Shown here: one piece after another, positions 47,785-58,093 of the stretch
Layout: every line of letters begins with the position of its first letter
Numbering within the stretch: position 1 is the stretch's first letter
From: Paracoccaceae bacterium
GTDB lineage: Bacteria > Pseudomonadota > Alphaproteobacteria > Rhodobacterales > Rhodobacteraceae
NCBI GenBank assembly: GCA_028150825.1
Contig: JAOGIM010000001.1
Span: 1-64,000 of the forward strand
Direction of reading: 5' to 3'
DNA length: 64,000 nucleotides
Translations under genes and position numbers: made by a program
The notes under the pieces: model-generated
What the model saw: only the letters and a program-made list of their open reading frames with translations
The model's database searches: none
What the model was told of the DNA's origin: nothing

Positions 47785-48090
47785 TTAGCGGCTTGCTTTT
47801 TCCTGAAGACCGGATCGACCTTGGCGCCTTTCGAGTTCCTCCATCACATCCCCTAGCGTTACATCGCGCGATTTAAGCATCACAAGTAAGTGAAACAGAA
47901 CATCGGCTGCTTCGGACACAAGCTTGTTTTTGTCATCTTTAATGGCTTCTATAATGGCTTCGACAGCTTCTTCTCCAAATTTCTCAGCGCATTTCTCAGG
48001 GCCTTTGGCCAAAAGCTTGGCCGTCCAGCTTGTCGTGGGATCAGTTTGGGCGCGAGCTTCGATAATTTCAAAAAGCCCTTCTAGGGTCAT
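47785..48090 (-). CDS. hisE: Phosphoribosyl-ATP pyrophosphatase
   Basis: 101 aa, standard length. MazG-like all-alpha motif [36 protein letters not shown] provides the Glu/Asp metal ligands. Catalyses the second step of histidine synthesis (PR-ATP to PR-AMP). The start overlaps hisF as ATGA, so the genes are coupled. Confidence 0.93.
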   Translation of the reverse strand: MTLEGLFEIIEARAQTDPTTSWTAKLLAKGPEKCAEKFGEEAVEAIIEAIKDDKNKLVSEAADVLFHLLVMLKSRDVTLGDVMEELERRQGRSGLQEKASR

Positions 48091-48851
48091 GTCTGTAGCC
48101 TCACAGCAATTCCTGCCGCGGCCATATGGGCTTTGGCTTGAGAAATTGTATATTCACCAAAATGAAAGATCGAGGCCGCAAGCACTGCCGAGGCTCCACC
48201 CTTTGTTACCCCTTCGACCAAATGATCCAAAGTTCCAACTCCGCCAGAAGCGATGACTGGAACACCAACTGCTTCGGAAATAGTGCGCGTCATAGGAAGG
48301 TTAAACCCCGCTTTTGTACCGTCGCGATCCATAGAGGTTAGCAGAATTTCCCCTGCCCCTTTTTGAACGATCATTTTGGCAAACTCCACAGCATCAATTC
48401 CAGTTTTTTTGCGCCCTCCATGTGTGAAAATTTCCCACTTACCCGGTCCAACAGATTTGGCGTCAATTGCACAGACGATGCACTGACTACCAAAATGATC
48501 TGCCGCCTCGCTGATAATGCAGGGATTGGCAACAGCAGCTGAGTTAAAGCTAACTTTGTCTGCTCCTGCTAATAAAAGAGCGCGCACATCTTTAACAGTT
48601 TGCACACCCCCACCAACTGTGAGTGGGATGTAACATTGCTCTGCGGTCCTACGTACCATGTCAAACATAGTCCCACGATTTTCATGCGTTGCGTTAATAT
48701 CCAGAAAACAAATTTCGTCCGCACCGGCCGCATCATAAGCACGTGCAGCATCGACTGGATCACCAGCATCGCGCAAGCCAATAAAATTTACGCCTTTTAC
48801 AACTCGCCCATCAGCCACATCCAGACAGGGTATGATGCGCGTCTTAAGCAT
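48087..48851 (-). CDS. hisF: Imidazole glycerol phosphate synthase cyclase subunit
   Basis: 254 aa TIM barrel. Catalytic Asp in [17 protein letters not shown] and in [13 protein letters not shown]; phosphate-binding [12 protein letters not shown] loops present. With HisH it makes IGP and AICAR from PRFAR. Overlaps hisA by 8 bp and hisE by 4 bp. Confidence 0.95.
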   Translation of the reverse strand: MLKTRIIPCLDVADGRVVKGVNFIGLRDAGDPVDAARAYDAAGADEICFLDINATHENRGTMFDMVRRTAEQCYIPLTVGGGVQTVKDVRALLLAGADKVSFNSAAVANPCIISEAADHFGSQCIVCAIDAKSVGPGKWEIFTHGGRKKTGIDAVEFAKMIVQKGAGEILLTSMDRDGTKAGFNLPMTRTISEAVGVPVIASGGVGTLDHLVEGVTKGGASAVLAASIFHFGEYTISQAKAHMAAAGIAVRLQT

Positions 48852-49566
48852 TCAAAACCGCAAGAGCAGTATTTAAATCAATTGCGCCATCATAAAGCGC
48901 ACGCCCCGATATTGCGCCGTTTAAATTTGCACCACAGTCACGCAGTGCAATCAAATCTTGCAAAGAGGATACGCCACCTGAGGCGATGACAGGGATGGAG
49001 ACTGACTTTGCAAGGTCTGCCGTAGACTCGATGTTTGGCCCTTGCATTGCGCCGTCTCGGTTTATATCGGTATAAATGATAGCCGCCACTCCACAGTCCT
49101 CAAACGACCGGGCCAAATCGGTCGCTAGAACATCGGTTTCTTCAGCCCAGCCTTTGGTCGCCACACGTCCTTTGCGGGCATCTATACCAACCGCTACTTG
49201 ATTTGGAAATTTATTCGCCGCCGCACGAACAAGATTTGGGTTTTCCACAGCAACTGTCCCAAGTATGACGCGCGCCAGGCCTTTATCTAGCCAGCGCTCA
49301 ATAGTGGTCATATCTCTTATTCCGCCTCCCAATTGAGCAGGTACTTTGGTCTGCGCCAGGATCGCTTCGACCGTTACTGCATTCACTGGTTCACCCTTAA
49401 AAGCACCATTTAAGTCAACTAAATGCAACCACCTACACCCTTTTTGAACAAACTCCATCGCTTGTGCCACAGGATCGATATTAAAAACGGTAGACTTCTC
49501 CATATCGCCACGCAAAAGCCTCACAGCATTGCCGTCTTTAAGATCAATCGCAGGATAAAGTATCAA
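48844..49566 (-). CDS. hisA: ProFAR isomerase
   Basis: 240 aa TIM barrel. Catalytic Asp residues in [17 protein letters not shown] and [15 protein letters not shown], phosphate loop LGGGIRD. Isomerises ProFAR to PRFAR, immediately before HisHF. Start at ATG 49566; overlaps hisF. Confidence 0.95.
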   Translation of the reverse strand: MILYPAIDLKDGNAVRLLRGDMEKSTVFNIDPVAQAMEFVQKGCRWLHLVDLNGAFKGEPVNAVTVEAILAQTKVPAQLGGGIRDMTTIERWLDKGLARVILGTVAVENPNLVRAAANKFPNQVAVGIDARKGRVATKGWAEETDVLATDLARSFEDCGVAAIIYTDINRDGAMQGPNIESTADLAKSVSIPVIASGGVSSLQDLIALRDCGANLNGAISGRALYDGAIDLNTALAVLNA

Positions 49567-49700
49567 TTTGTTTCCTTAAGCAAGTTTTAAAGTTAAATTT
49601 TGTTATTTGAAATTAACAGACTTAATGTATAAATTACTTGACTGACTTCTCAATATAGCATCATAAATTGACGAAAGAAATCAAAAATCTGAGGAATTAA

Positions 49701-50123
49701 ATGAAAAGAATATTAGCATATATATTAGTTTTTACTTTTTCGATTACACCTGCATGGTCAGAGGTTGTCTCTGGAGTTTTTAAAACAAATCCTTCTGAGG
49801 AAACAGGTGGCTACTTACACATCTCTTTTGGAGCGTGCCCTGATAACAAAGAGCTATCTTGCGGTATTATTAAGACCGCAATCAGAAAAGATGGGTCTGA
49901 AAATGCAGAGTATGAGCACTTAAGTCAGCTTATGGTGTGGGATATGATGGATGCAGGGGATGGTAAGTACAAAAGCGGAAAAATCTGGGACCCGTCTGAA
50001 AGTAATGCGGATGGTTCGAAAAAGATATATAGTTCAAAAATGGAGATAAATGGAGATATTTTGACAGTCAGTGGCTGCATTCTGTTCTTTTGCAAAGGAC
50101 AAGACTGGCAAAAGCTCGAATAA
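49701..50123 (+). CDS. DUF2147 secreted protein
   Basis: 140 aa. Signal peptide MKRILAYILVFTFSITPAWS. The mature part matches the DUF2147 pattern: GVFKTNPSEETGGYLHI, CGIIKTAIRKDG and SGKIWDPSESNADGSKKIYSSKMEINGDILTVSGCILFFCKGQDW. Periplasmic, function unknown. Opposite strand between hisA and hisH. Followed by a good terminator at 50217. Confidence 0.85.
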   Translation: MKRILAYILVFTFSITPAWSEVVSGVFKTNPSEETGGYLHISFGACPDNKELSCGIIKTAIRKDGSENAEYEHLSQLMVWDMMDAGDGKYKSGKIWDPSESNADGSKKIYSSKMEINGDILTVSGCILFFCKGQDWQKLE

Positions 50124-50216
50124 GGACGCCGAATGCTATAAACAATATCTTGTTAAACAATTCTCAGCTCCCGGATAAACAAAAATAGTTGTACTAATTA
50201 CTAAAATTATTACAAA

Positions 50217-50248
50217 GATAGCGCCAGATGCGTTCTGACGCTATTTTT
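50217..50248 (+). terminator. Rho-independent terminator of the DUF2147 gene
   Basis: Stem ATAGCG (50218-50223) pairs with CGCTAT (50239-50244), inner CAGA/TCTG pairing, then TTTTT at 50244-50248. Placed 95 bp after the stop codon. Confidence 0.75.
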
Positions 50249-50420
50249 GCTAGAAACAGTAAACATAATAATTAGATCTAGTTCGAAGTGAACCTCCCCA
50301 GTAAGCTGATCCATTATTTATCTTCTTTAAGCATTGCTCCTGGCAAACTAGTCAACCTATCTTCGCCACAGTTATAGTGATTCAACGCATAATTTCGTCA
50401 ACCAAAACCAAGTTTTTTTC

Positions 50421-51056
50421 TTAAGGATTCCAAGCCAAGAAATTGCTTATCAGCCGCAAACCTGTGGCTGCACTTTTTTCTGGATGGAACTGTGTTCCTA
50501 CCATCGTATCCCGTCCAACTATCGCAGTTATCGGCCCACTGTACTCAGCATGCGCTAGCATGTGGTCAGTTTGAGAAATTACAATCTGATAAGAATGGAC
50601 AAAATAGGCGTGATCCCCTGTTTTAATATCTGCGAGGACTGGATGATCTACTCTAAAAACCAAATCATTCCAACCCATGTGAGGTATTTTTAGCGACGTG
50701 TCTCGCGGTGCGATGCGTCGAACAGTTCCATCTATCCAGCCAAGGCCGGTTGTTTTTACATATTCATGCCCGTCTTTGGCCATCATTTGCATACCGACAC
50801 AAATACCCAAAAAGGGTCGGGCTTTGACTTCGACCGCTTCAATCATGGCATCATAAACAGCAGAAGCGCACAATGCAGAGCGACAGGCTGGGAAAGCCCC
50901 ATCACCAGGTAATACAATACGATCTGCACTTAAAACGATATCAGGATCATTGGTAACAACAACGCGACCTGCATCTGTCTCCAGCGCCATACGTTCAAAA
51001 GCTTTATGCACCGAATGTAAATTACCACTTTCATAATCAATGATGGCTGTTAGCAT
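50421..51056 (-). CDS. hisH: Imidazole glycerol phosphate synthase glutaminase subunit
   Basis: 211 aa class I glutamine amidotransferase. Catalytic Cys in [17 protein letters not shown] and His/Glu in [14 protein letters not shown]. Supplies ammonia to HisF. Starts 6 bp after the hisB stop. Confidence 0.95.
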   Translation of the reverse strand: MLTAIIDYESGNLHSVHKAFERMALETDAGRVVVTNDPDIVLSADRIVLPGDGAFPACRSALCASAVYDAMIEAVEVKARPFLGICVGMQMMAKDGHEYVKTTGLGWIDGTVRRIAPRDTSLKIPHMGWNDLVFRVDHPVLADIKTGDHAYFVHSYQIVISQTDHMLAHAEYSGPITAIVGRDTMVGTQFHPEKSAATGLRLISNFLAWNP

Positions 51057-51061
51057 AGAGC

Positions 51062-51649
51062 TCAGAGTATCCCTTTTGTAGAAGGCAAAGTTCCGATCAT
51101 CCTAGGATCAATTTCAACTGCAACACGCAGCGCGCGTGCAACCGACTTGAACGCAGCTTCCGCGATATGGTGACTATTAAAGCCATGCAGTTTGTCAATA
51201 TGCAATGTGATAGCACCATGGGTGCTGAAGGCTTGAAAAAACTCTTGTACCAATTCGGTATCGAAAGTCCCGATTTTATGCGTTTTGAAATCAAGATTAC
51301 ATGTTAACAATGGTCTTCCAGAAAGATCAAGCGCAGTGCGAACGTGCGCGTCATCCATGGCCAAGTGACAACTGCCATACCGACGAATGCCAGTTTTATC
51401 TCCGACGGCCTGAACTAATGCCTGCCCCAGCGCGATCCCACAATCCTCAACGGTATGATGGTCGTCAATATGGATATCGCCCTTGGCACGTAAGGTAATG
51501 TCGATCAAAGAATGACGCGATAATTGATCCAGCATATGGTCAAAAAACCCAACACCCGTCTTGTTGTCATATTGTCCACTGCCGTCAAGGTTGATGGCAA
51601 CGTTAATTTCGGTTTCGCTGGTTTTTCGGTTTACTTGTGCCTGACGCAT
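51062..51649 (-). CDS. hisB: Imidazoleglycerol-phosphate dehydratase
   Basis: 195 aa from ATG 51649, the expected HisB length; an upstream frame to 51781 would add 44 unrelated residues. Mn-binding histidine motifs [10 protein letters not shown] and [12 protein letters not shown], second copy [10 protein letters not shown]...[13 protein letters not shown]. Converts IGP to imidazole acetol phosphate. Monofunctional, without a phosphatase domain. Confidence 0.95.
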   Translation of the reverse strand: MRQAQVNRKTSETEINVAINLDGSGQYDNKTGVGFFDHMLDQLSRHSLIDITLRAKGDIHIDDHHTVEDCGIALGQALVQAVGDKTGIRRYGSCHLAMDDAHVRTALDLSGRPLLTCNLDFKTHKIGTFDTELVQEFFQAFSTHGAITLHIDKLHGFNSHHIAEAAFKSVARALRVAVEIDPRMIGTLPSTKGIL

Positions 51650-51773
51650 TTCACTATCCAGTTGTTTCTTACCTGTCTTATACGCATCCGTTCGCATAAG
51701 GCCAAGTCCCCCGCTTGCCACAGGACCCAGCACAGTGCATAACACACCAACCATACTGAAACTTGAGGATACT

Positions 51774-52013
51774 ATGAGCACTTGTGTTTTTGTTCAGCTT
51801 CGCTGCAAACCCGGAACAACCTACGAAGTGGCCAATAGGATCGTGCTGCGTGAAATGCACTCAGAGCTTTATTCTACAAGTGGAAATTTTGACCTTTTGC
51901 TCAAAGTCTATGTCGGTGATGACGAGGATATCGGAAAGTATATCAACGAAAAACTTTTAGACATCGAAGGTATTGAACGTTCTCTTACCACACTGACATT
52001 TAATGCTTTTTAG
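51774..52013 (+). CDS. Stand-alone Lrp/AsnC ligand-binding (RAM) domain protein
   Basis: 79 aa from ATG 51774 (an in-frame start 13 codons upstream lacks support). The sequence [59 protein letters not shown] is the alpha/beta-sandwich ligand-sensing domain of Lrp/AsnC, without a helix-turn-helix. Such proteins may bind amino acids or dimerise with full-length Lrp homologues. It is divergent from hisB with 124 bp between. Confidence 0.85.
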   Translation: MSTCVFVQLRCKPGTTYEVANRIVLREMHSELYSTSGNFDLLLKVYVGDDEDIGKYINEKLLDIEGIERSLTTLTFNAF

Positions 52014-52052
52014 AGCTAGACTTGGCCTCTGACAAATGTCAGGCAAAATAGC

Positions 52053-52289
52053 CTAAATATTTGTAGCCTCCAAATATGCAGTATTATGAGCGATAGCCGT
52101 CAGTACTGTCAGTACATTTTTGAAGAGTGGTAGTTTCCAAGAATAAATACCCAAATGCATCAAAAGCGAGATTTTTTTATCTTTCCCAGCAAGCACAGAG
52201 ATTGGTGAATATTCTGAAAAACTGACCGTGTAACGCGCGCGGTAAATTCTAATTTCTTTTCCATATATTTGCGCATTTCCTTGCGTCAA
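52053..52289 (-). pseudogene. Decayed fragment, tentatively kdsB-like
   Basis: 78 codons. ARYTVSFSEYSPIS followed by LLMHLGIYSWKLPLF recalls the LYFSR.PI...HLGIYAYR order of KdsB (CMP-KDO synthetase), but the typical N-terminal nucleotide-binding motif is not found upstream. In the adjacent minus frame (about 52460-52660), SQYRLDVDGRYELAYYSNYSSS also reads like coding sequence with later stops. Taken together, I read the stretch as decaying coding DNA; identity is tentative. Confidence 0.25.
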
Positions 52290-52675
52290 AAGGAAATGAT
52301 TTTGAAGCTATCCCGAATCTATTGTGAAATAGTTTCCCGTTTTTGTCATTGGGTGCCTATGCTGGTCTAATTTGACACAAAATATTGGCAATTTTAAAAG
52401 GCTTTACAACCAGAACAACCTCCCTCATAAAATTTATGCCCCTACCAAACATTGGATGGTTCTCGCAATTTCAGTTCTGTTGCCGTCAAAAGCCGACGGT
52501 TGAAACGTGTGACTTCCCACTTTCAATAATTTAAATTTGTTTCGGCTAAGAAAAGGTCAATTGATGAGGAATAATTACTGTAGTAAGCCAGTTCATAGCG
52601 GCCATCAACGTCTAAGCGATACTGTGAATGACGATAGTTTCCAACTCTGGGGAATCCGTTACCACGTCAGGCGGC

Positions 52676-52699
52676 GCCGGGAATGGTACCATTCCCGGC
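52676..52699. repeat. Perfect 24-bp palindrome
   Basis: Left half GCCGGGAATGGT and its exact reverse complement with no loop. It lies downstream of tupA in a non-coding stretch and has no T-run, so it is not a normal terminator. Possibly a protein-binding site. Confidence 0.6.
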
Positions 52700-52887
52700 A
52701 ATGATCCCTTATAAGGTTCATTGTATTAAGGCAGTTATTAATACTCAAACATGATCTCTGATTTTGACACCATGGCAATAGTAAACTGTGGCTAAGTTTC
52801 AGATTTTGGTTTTGAATAATCAGCTAAAGCCATCAGAAACAGTCCAGTTGGCCAAGATCGTTATAGTTTGACATTCACAAATAAATT

Positions 52888-53706
52888 TTAACGTTTTGCG
52901 TTGGGAAAAAATAACTGCGTGTTATTTGGACGGAAATTTGAAATCGCCAATTGCCCCTCCGGCCCGATTAGCCAGTTAATAAACGCTTTTGCCCCATCAG
53001 CATCAATATTGGGATGCTTATCAGCATTTACTGCAATAACACCGTACTGATTGAATAAACGTATGTCACCCTGCACTAAAACAACTAGATTGCGTTTATT
53101 GGCAAAGCTTAGCCAACTGGCTCGATCTGTCAGAGTATAAGCCTCCATTGAAGCCGCCATATTAAGAGTTGCCCCCATGCCTGAGCCGGTTTCGCGATAC
53201 CAAGTCCCCGAAGCCGATACTGTATCAACAAGTGTTTTACTCCAAAGTCTCTTTTCGGCCTTATGAGTACCACTGTCGTCACCACGCGATACAAATAAAG
53301 CTTCTTCAAGTGCGATAAGGCTCAGTGCTTTTGTGGCATTTTCCATATCCAAGATTTCTGCGGGATCCTCAGAAGGACCAACAATAACAAAATCATTGTA
53401 CATCACATCAAACCTCTGAACGCCCCAGCCGTCGCTTACAAAGGCCTCTTCTGCGGCCCTTGCATGTACCAACAAGACATCGCCATCACCATTTTTGGCA
53501 TTTCTAAGCGCCTGCCCCGTTCCAACAGCGACGACTCGCGCTTTAATACCACTAATGGCTTCAAACTTTGGCAGAATAGCTGACAGCAGACCGGAGTTTT
53601 GTGTCGAGGTCGTCGATTGAATAATAATATACTCTGATCCTACTGCAGCAGAAGTTAAAATCAGAAAAAAGAGAGTAGAGAAGGCAAATTTTTTGGTTAG
53701 GGTCAT
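52888..53706 (-). CDS. tupA: Tungstate ABC transporter substrate-binding protein
   Basis: 272 aa with a signal peptide (FAFSTLFFLILTSAAVGS). The mature N-terminus IIQSTTSTQNSGLLSAILPKFEA has the TTTS-like oxyanion site, GDVLLVHARAAEE and GSGMGATLNMAASMEAYTLTDRASW follow the TupA/WtpA-type pattern. Specificity for tungstate rather than molybdate is family-based. Its start overlaps the tupC stop (ATGA). Confidence 0.85.
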   Translation of the reverse strand: MTLTKKFAFSTLFFLILTSAAVGSEYIIIQSTTSTQNSGLLSAILPKFEAISGIKARVVAVGTGQALRNAKNGDGDVLLVHARAAEEAFVSDGWGVQRFDVMYNDFVIVGPSEDPAEILDMENATKALSLIALEEALFVSRGDDSGTHKAEKRLWSKTLVDTVSASGTWYRETGSGMGATLNMAASMEAYTLTDRASWLSFANKRNLVVLVQGDIRLFNQYGVIAVNADKHPNIDADGAKAFINWLIGPEGQLAISNFRPNNTQLFFPNAKR

Positions 53707-54431
53707 CGCGACTCCTTTATATGGCTCAAAAGCGGCTTGCCAGCCAGAAAACTGCCGACTAGGTCATTCTGAGGGGTGGTAAAAAAATCTAACTTTGATT
53801 GTTTGGTCGCGATGCGCCCCTGATGCATTAGTACGATCTCACTTCCTAAGCGTTGCGCTTGTGCTGGATCATGCGTTACCATGATAACTTTGACCCCCAA
53901 ATCAATCGCATCCTGAACCAAAGCTTCGACTGCAACTGTCGCATTAGGATCGAGGCTCGCACAGGGCTCATCCAAAAAAAGTATTTTCGGTTCTAACGCC
54001 AGCGCGCGTGCCATACATAGCCTTTGTTGTTCCCCACCTGATAAACGGCGCGCTGGGACATTGGCTAGATGGTCGAGTTCAGCACGCATCATCCACGTCA
54101 TCGCACGGCGCCAAGCATCTTGGGAACTACGACCGCGAACCTTAAGCGCAAAAGAAATATTGGCAAGCGCCGTCCTACGTAGAAGGACAGGCCTTTGAAA
54201 GACCATTGCCTGTCGCGCAGGATCTTGATAGTGGTCAGGAAAATTTACTGTTCCTGTATCTGGCTGGCTCAAGCCGTGCATTACTCGCAACAGAAGACTT
54301 TTGCCCGCTCCGTTTGGCCCCAATATCATCGTCGAGCGTGTCGGGTCCAAATTCAAGCTTGGAATATCAAGGCGTAATTGGTCGCCAAAACTTAACGTGA
54401 GATCACAAATTCCAACGCCTAACTCAGACAT
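53703..54431 (-). CDS. tupC: Tungstate ABC transporter ATP-binding protein
   Basis: 242 aa from ATG 54431, chosen over 54443 because GAGG lies six bases upstream. Walker A ILGPNGAGKSLLL, signature LSGGEQQRLCMARALAL, Walker B ILFLDEPCASLDP, H-loop VTHDPAQAQRLG. Overlaps tupB by 8 bp and tupA by 4 bp, so one operon. Confidence 0.88.
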   Translation of the reverse strand: MSELGVGICDLTLSFGDQLRLDIPSLNLDPTRSTMILGPNGAGKSLLLRVMHGLSQPDTGTVNFPDHYQDPARQAMVFQRPVLLRRTALANISFALKVRGRSSQDAWRRAMTWMMRAELDHLANVPARRLSGGEQQRLCMARALALEPKILFLDEPCASLDPNATVAVEALVQDAIDLGVKVIMVTHDPAQAQRLGSEIVLMHQGRIATKQSKLDFFTTPQNDLVGSFLAGKPLLSHIKESR

Positions 54432-55131
54432 GCATTGCCTCATGTCGCCGCATGCCGACCATCGCCACAGCTGCGTTTACCAATATCGCAATCAAAACTA
54501 AAATAGTCCCAAGCGCTAGCGCTAGCGACAAATTCCCTTTGGAGGTTTCGAGCGCGATGGAGGTTGTCATCACACGTGTCAAATGGTTGATATTGCCCCC
54601 CACAATCATGACCGCTCCAACTTCGGCGATGGCACGCCCAAATCCTGCTAAAAGGGCTGTCAACAGTGAAAACCTTGCCTCCCATAAAAGTGCCTTAAGT
54701 CTTTGCCAATTGCTAAGACAGAGCGACGTAAATTGATCCTGATATTCTTCATGCACGGCTAGGATGGTTTCTCGGCTTAGTGCAGCAATGATTGGAGCAA
54801 TCAAAATGGTCTGTGCAATGATCATGGCAGTCGGCGTGTAAAGCAAGTCAAGAACGCCGAGTGGACCAGAGCTTGACAAAATAAGATAGACACAAAGGCC
54901 AACTACGACCGGCGGCAATCCCATAAGGGAGTTTACAAAAATAGTAATTGCTTGTCGTCCTCGAAACTTTCCAACAGCTAAAAGTGCGCCAGTCGGCACC
55001 CCAATGACTGCTGCCAAAACCACAGCGGTCAAGGACACTTGTAACGATAGAATAACAATAGACCAAAGCTCCGAATCACCCGTGACGATCAAAGTTAAAG
55101 AAGACCAGAATGACTCTGCAAAATTTTGCAT
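54424..55131 (-). CDS. tupB: Tungstate ABC transporter permease
   Basis: 235 aa with five to six helices beginning ELWSIVILSLQVSLTAVVLAAVIGVPTGALLAVGKF; ATPase-contact loop LCLSNWQRLKALLWEARFSLLTALLAGFGRAIAEVGAVMIVGGNI. Translated before tupC and tupA. Confidence 0.88.
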   Translation of the reverse strand: MQNFAESFWSSLTLIVTGDSELWSIVILSLQVSLTAVVLAAVIGVPTGALLAVGKFRGRQAITIFVNSLMGLPPVVVGLCVYLILSSSGPLGVLDLLYTPTAMIIAQTILIAPIIAALSRETILAVHEEYQDQFTSLCLSNWQRLKALLWEARFSLLTALLAGFGRAIAEVGAVMIVGGNINHLTRVMTTSIALETSKGNLSLALALGTILVLIAILVNAAVAMVGMRRHEAMHV

Positions 55132-55249
55132 CTATTCGACTTGTTCCTAACGCATTGAAACCCCGCAAAAACCAACTACTTCCAGTCGAGTAGATAACTT
55201 ACTACCTTGGCATGGTTTCTTACTTTGATTTCTACTTCCGATTTGGAAA

Positions 55250-55280
55250 AATATATTGGCAATGCGCTTAAATTGCCAAT
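55250..55280 (-). terminator. Hairpin likely terminating coxL transcription
   Basis: Inverted repeat ATTGGCAAT (55255-55263) / ATTGCCAAT (55272-55280), 8-nt loop. On the minus strand it is followed by ATATTTTT, just after the coxL stop and before tupB. Confidence 0.55.
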
Positions 55281-55296
55281 CTTATTTGTCAAAACT

Positions 55297-57579
55297 CTAA
55301 GAGGCTTGGAGCATATCCCACACTTTAAGTGGCGTGAACGGCATATCCACCTGTCTGACACCGCGCTCCCACACAGCGTCTTGCACTGCATTTGCAACAG
55401 CCGCAAGCGCGCCAACTGTTCCGGCTTCGCCACATCCTTTCACGCCCATTGGATTGGCAGTCGATGGCACGGCCTCAGTTACAAAGGACATAAACGGGAT
55501 ATCTTTTGCCCGAGGAATACCATAATCCATAAAGCTTGCGGTCAACAGTTGCCCATTCTCATCATAAACCACATGCTCGCTAATGGCTTGTCCAATGCCT
55601 TGAACCACGCCGCCATGCACTTGGCCTTCGACCAGCATGGGATTGAACAAATTGCCAAAATCATCGACCACCGAATACCGATCAAGGGTTACCTCACCTG
55701 TCTCAGGATCAATTTCCACTTCCGCAACATGAGCACCATTTGGATAAGATCGGCCATCCAACTCTGCCTGCGCCTCATGGACAAGCAAATCAACCCGTCC
55801 ATCGGACTGGGCCATTTCGGCACATTCCAAAAGGCTCGGACTGAGGTTCGAACCCGAGATGCGAAACGCCTCGTCATCAAATTCGATATCCTCCAAAGCG
55901 ACCTCTAGCTTTTCTGACAGGTAGATTTGAAAGGCTTCAATCATAACACTAACCATTACAAGTGTAGCGTTATTTTGCGTTGTTGCCGAGCGGGATCCGC
56001 CAGTTCCCCCACCTTTTGCGATCAGATCGCTATCGCCCTGCACAACCCTAACAAGATCAACTGGAATCCCAGTTTGGTCAGATAGGAACTGGGCAAATAC
56101 CGTTTCGTGCCCCTGTCCGTTGGATTGAGTCCCAACCAGAATATCAACTGTCCCATCTGCTTTAAAAATGACTTTTGCGCCCTCGGACGGGTCGCCAAGA
56201 ATACTCTCAATATAATAACAAAGACCATGCCCACGAAGTTTTCCCTGTTTGGCACTTTTGACTTTTCGCAGGGCCAATCCGGCCATATCTGAAGTCTGTT
56301 CGGCACGCGCTAGCACTCGGGCAAAGTCGCCTACATCGTAGGTTTCTCCAGTAGTCGTTTTATAGGGAAAGGCGGAAGGCGCAATAAAATTCCTGCGTCG
56401 CAAATCCCAAGGGTCAATACCCAGTTCGCGCGCCGCCCGGTCCATTGCCCGCTCAAGCACATAAATCGCTTCAGGCCGACCGGCCCCGCGATAGGCATCA
56501 ACTTGGGTCGTATTCGTGTAAACACCCTTCACGTTCAACCAGCTGGTTTGAACGTCATAGGTACCCATCAAAACTTTGGAAAACAGCTCGCTTTGAATAG
56601 GCTGCGCAAACTGGGAATTATAGGCACCCAAATTACACACGGTACTTACACGGTAGGCTGTTATTTTATACTCTTTGTCAAAAGCCAGCTCTGCAAGGGA
56701 TACCAGATCGCGGCCTGCGTTATCGCTCAGCATGGCCTCGGTGCGCTCTGACATCCAATGGACGGGTCTGGACAAGAGCATAGCGGCATGAGCACAAAGA
56801 TAAGTCTCTGGATACATCATCGCCTTCATCCCAAAACCACCACCAACATCTGGATTTGTGACACGCACTTGTCCTTCGTTCAGATTGAGCGCTTTAGCGA
56901 TACTCGTCTTTGCCCCCCAAACCCCCTGGCCATTAACGCAGACATGTATCCTGTTGTCATTCCATTCAGCGTAACAACCTCGGGGCTCGATTGAATTTAC
57001 AATTATTCGATTGTCAACAACTTCAAGAGCAATGCGATGTGCCGCTTGATCAAATGCCGTTTGCGTGGCTTTTGCATCCCCCATGCCCCAGTCAAAGGCT
57101 AAATTGTTTGGTGCTTCTGGGTGGATCGTTTTCCCACCGGGAGCAATTGCAAGGTGAACAGGAAGCTCGTCATAATCACACTCGATAAGTTCTGCCGCAT
57201 CCCGGGCCTGCGCTGGAGTTCCAGCCACGATGAATGCAATTGCTTCTCCAACAAACCTAACCCGTTTGTTGGCCAGCATCGGACGCGACGGCGCCGCACC
57301 TTTAGATCCATCAAGGTTGTCGACAACGGTACTGTCTAATCCAGTTTTCACACCAGCAGCAATCATGTCGTCATAGCAAAGCACAAGATGCACCCCATCG
57401 GCCTCTCGCGCCACCTCAAGGTCGAAATTAGTCAATTCAGCATGCGCAACCGGTGAGCGAAAGACAAATGCATGGAGTGCACCTGCAGGAATAAGATCGT
57501 CGACATACCGACCTTCGCCAGTCAAAAATCGAATGTCTTCTTTCCGGCTCACGGATTGGCTTTTCCCAAATTTTTCCAT
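55297..57579 (-). CDS. Form II CoxL-type xanthine-dehydrogenase-family molybdenum large subunit, orphan
   Basis: 760 aa, the usual length for a molybdopterin-binding large subunit. Start ATG 57579 with GGAG upstream. Opening SRKEDIRFLTGEGRYVDDL is typical of CoxL proteins. The signature loop AYRGAGRPEA marks form II (form I has AYRCSFR). Molybdenum-site glutamate in GVKGCGEAGT; GGGFGMKAMMYPE and GGGTGGSRSATTQ bind the pterin. Form II enzymes oxidise varied aldehydes, purines or CO poorly. No small FeS subunit (CoxS) or FAD subunit (CoxM) is encoded nearby, so it is an orphan or uses unlinked partners. Confidence 0.88.
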   Translation of the reverse strand: MEKFGKSQSVSRKEDIRFLTGEGRYVDDLIPAGALHAFVFRSPVAHAELTNFDLEVAREADGVHLVLCYDDMIAAGVKTGLDSTVVDNLDGSKGAAPSRPMLANKRVRFVGEAIAFIVAGTPAQARDAAELIECDYDELPVHLAIAPGGKTIHPEAPNNLAFDWGMGDAKATQTAFDQAAHRIALEVVDNRIIVNSIEPRGCYAEWNDNRIHVCVNGQGVWGAKTSIAKALNLNEGQVRVTNPDVGGGFGMKAMMYPETYLCAHAAMLLSRPVHWMSERTEAMLSDNAGRDLVSLAELAFDKEYKITAYRVSTVCNLGAYNSQFAQPIQSELFSKVLMGTYDVQTSWLNVKGVYTNTTQVDAYRGAGRPEAIYVLERAMDRAARELGIDPWDLRRRNFIAPSAFPYKTTTGETYDVGDFARVLARAEQTSDMAGLALRKVKSAKQGKLRGHGLCYYIESILGDPSEGAKVIFKADGTVDILVGTQSNGQGHETVFAQFLSDQTGIPVDLVRVVQGDSDLIAKGGGTGGSRSATTQNNATLVMVSVMIEAFQIYLSEKLEVALEDIEFDDEAFRISGSNLSPSLLECAEMAQSDGRVDLLVHEAQAELDGRSYPNGAHVAEVEIDPETGEVTLDRYSVVDDFGNLFNPMLVEGQVHGGVVQGIGQAISEHVVYDENGQLLTASFMDYGIPRAKDIPFMSFVTEAVPSTANPMGVKGCGEAGTVGALAAVANAVQDAVWERGVRQVDMPFTPLKVWDMLQAS

Positions 57580-57705
57580 ATTGTTCGCTCCAGTATTTTC
57601 TTACAGTGAAATTTTTTTATCACAAATGAACTCTCCTTGCGTTTAACTTCTGAAAAATAAATGTCCAGCCTTGGTTCATCTCAAGTTTAAGCAACACACT
57701 CTGTT

Positions 57706-57985
57706 CTATTCATCATAGCCGTTGAAGTGGTAGGCCAAGGAGGCGCCGTAGGCCACCATTCCTTCAGCTAAAAAAGACACCATCCTGCAGATCCGATGGT
57801 AAGTTGATAAAAGTCAGCAATCTGTCGAGACCTTCACATATTGGTCCAAATTGGCCCAAAAATCCGTCTATGTACCCGTGCGGTGCTGGCCAGTTGGGTC
57901 AAATAGCTGCATCCACATTTGACTAGGAAATTTCATATCCCGCCATTCTGCAAGGGTGCCATACACGCCATCATTTAAGACAATT
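57706..57985 (-). pseudogene. Decayed protein-coding fragment
   Basis: Minus-strand translation gives two coding-like stretches in different frames: GVYGTLAEWRDMKFPSQMW then LFDPTGQHRTGT ended by stop, and further on SFLAEGMVAYGASLAYHF ending NGYDE-stop at 57706. They read as the remains of one gene damaged by frameshifts. Family not recognised. Confidence 0.4.
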
Positions 57986-58093
57986 TAACTCTCATAATGT
58001 AGAAAGTGTCTGACCGGAGCGGTACGAAATGTTGTACTAATATGTACAGTGGTCGTTAAACGGCAGATAAGATACAAAAGGAACATGTGCATG

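Noticed and set aside
55840-55860. GGTTCGAACC-like tRNA T-arm
   Set aside because: Lies inside the coxL coding sequence with no clover-leaf around it.
55207-55908. 233-codon plus frame
   Set aside because: Antisense to the coxL coding sequence.
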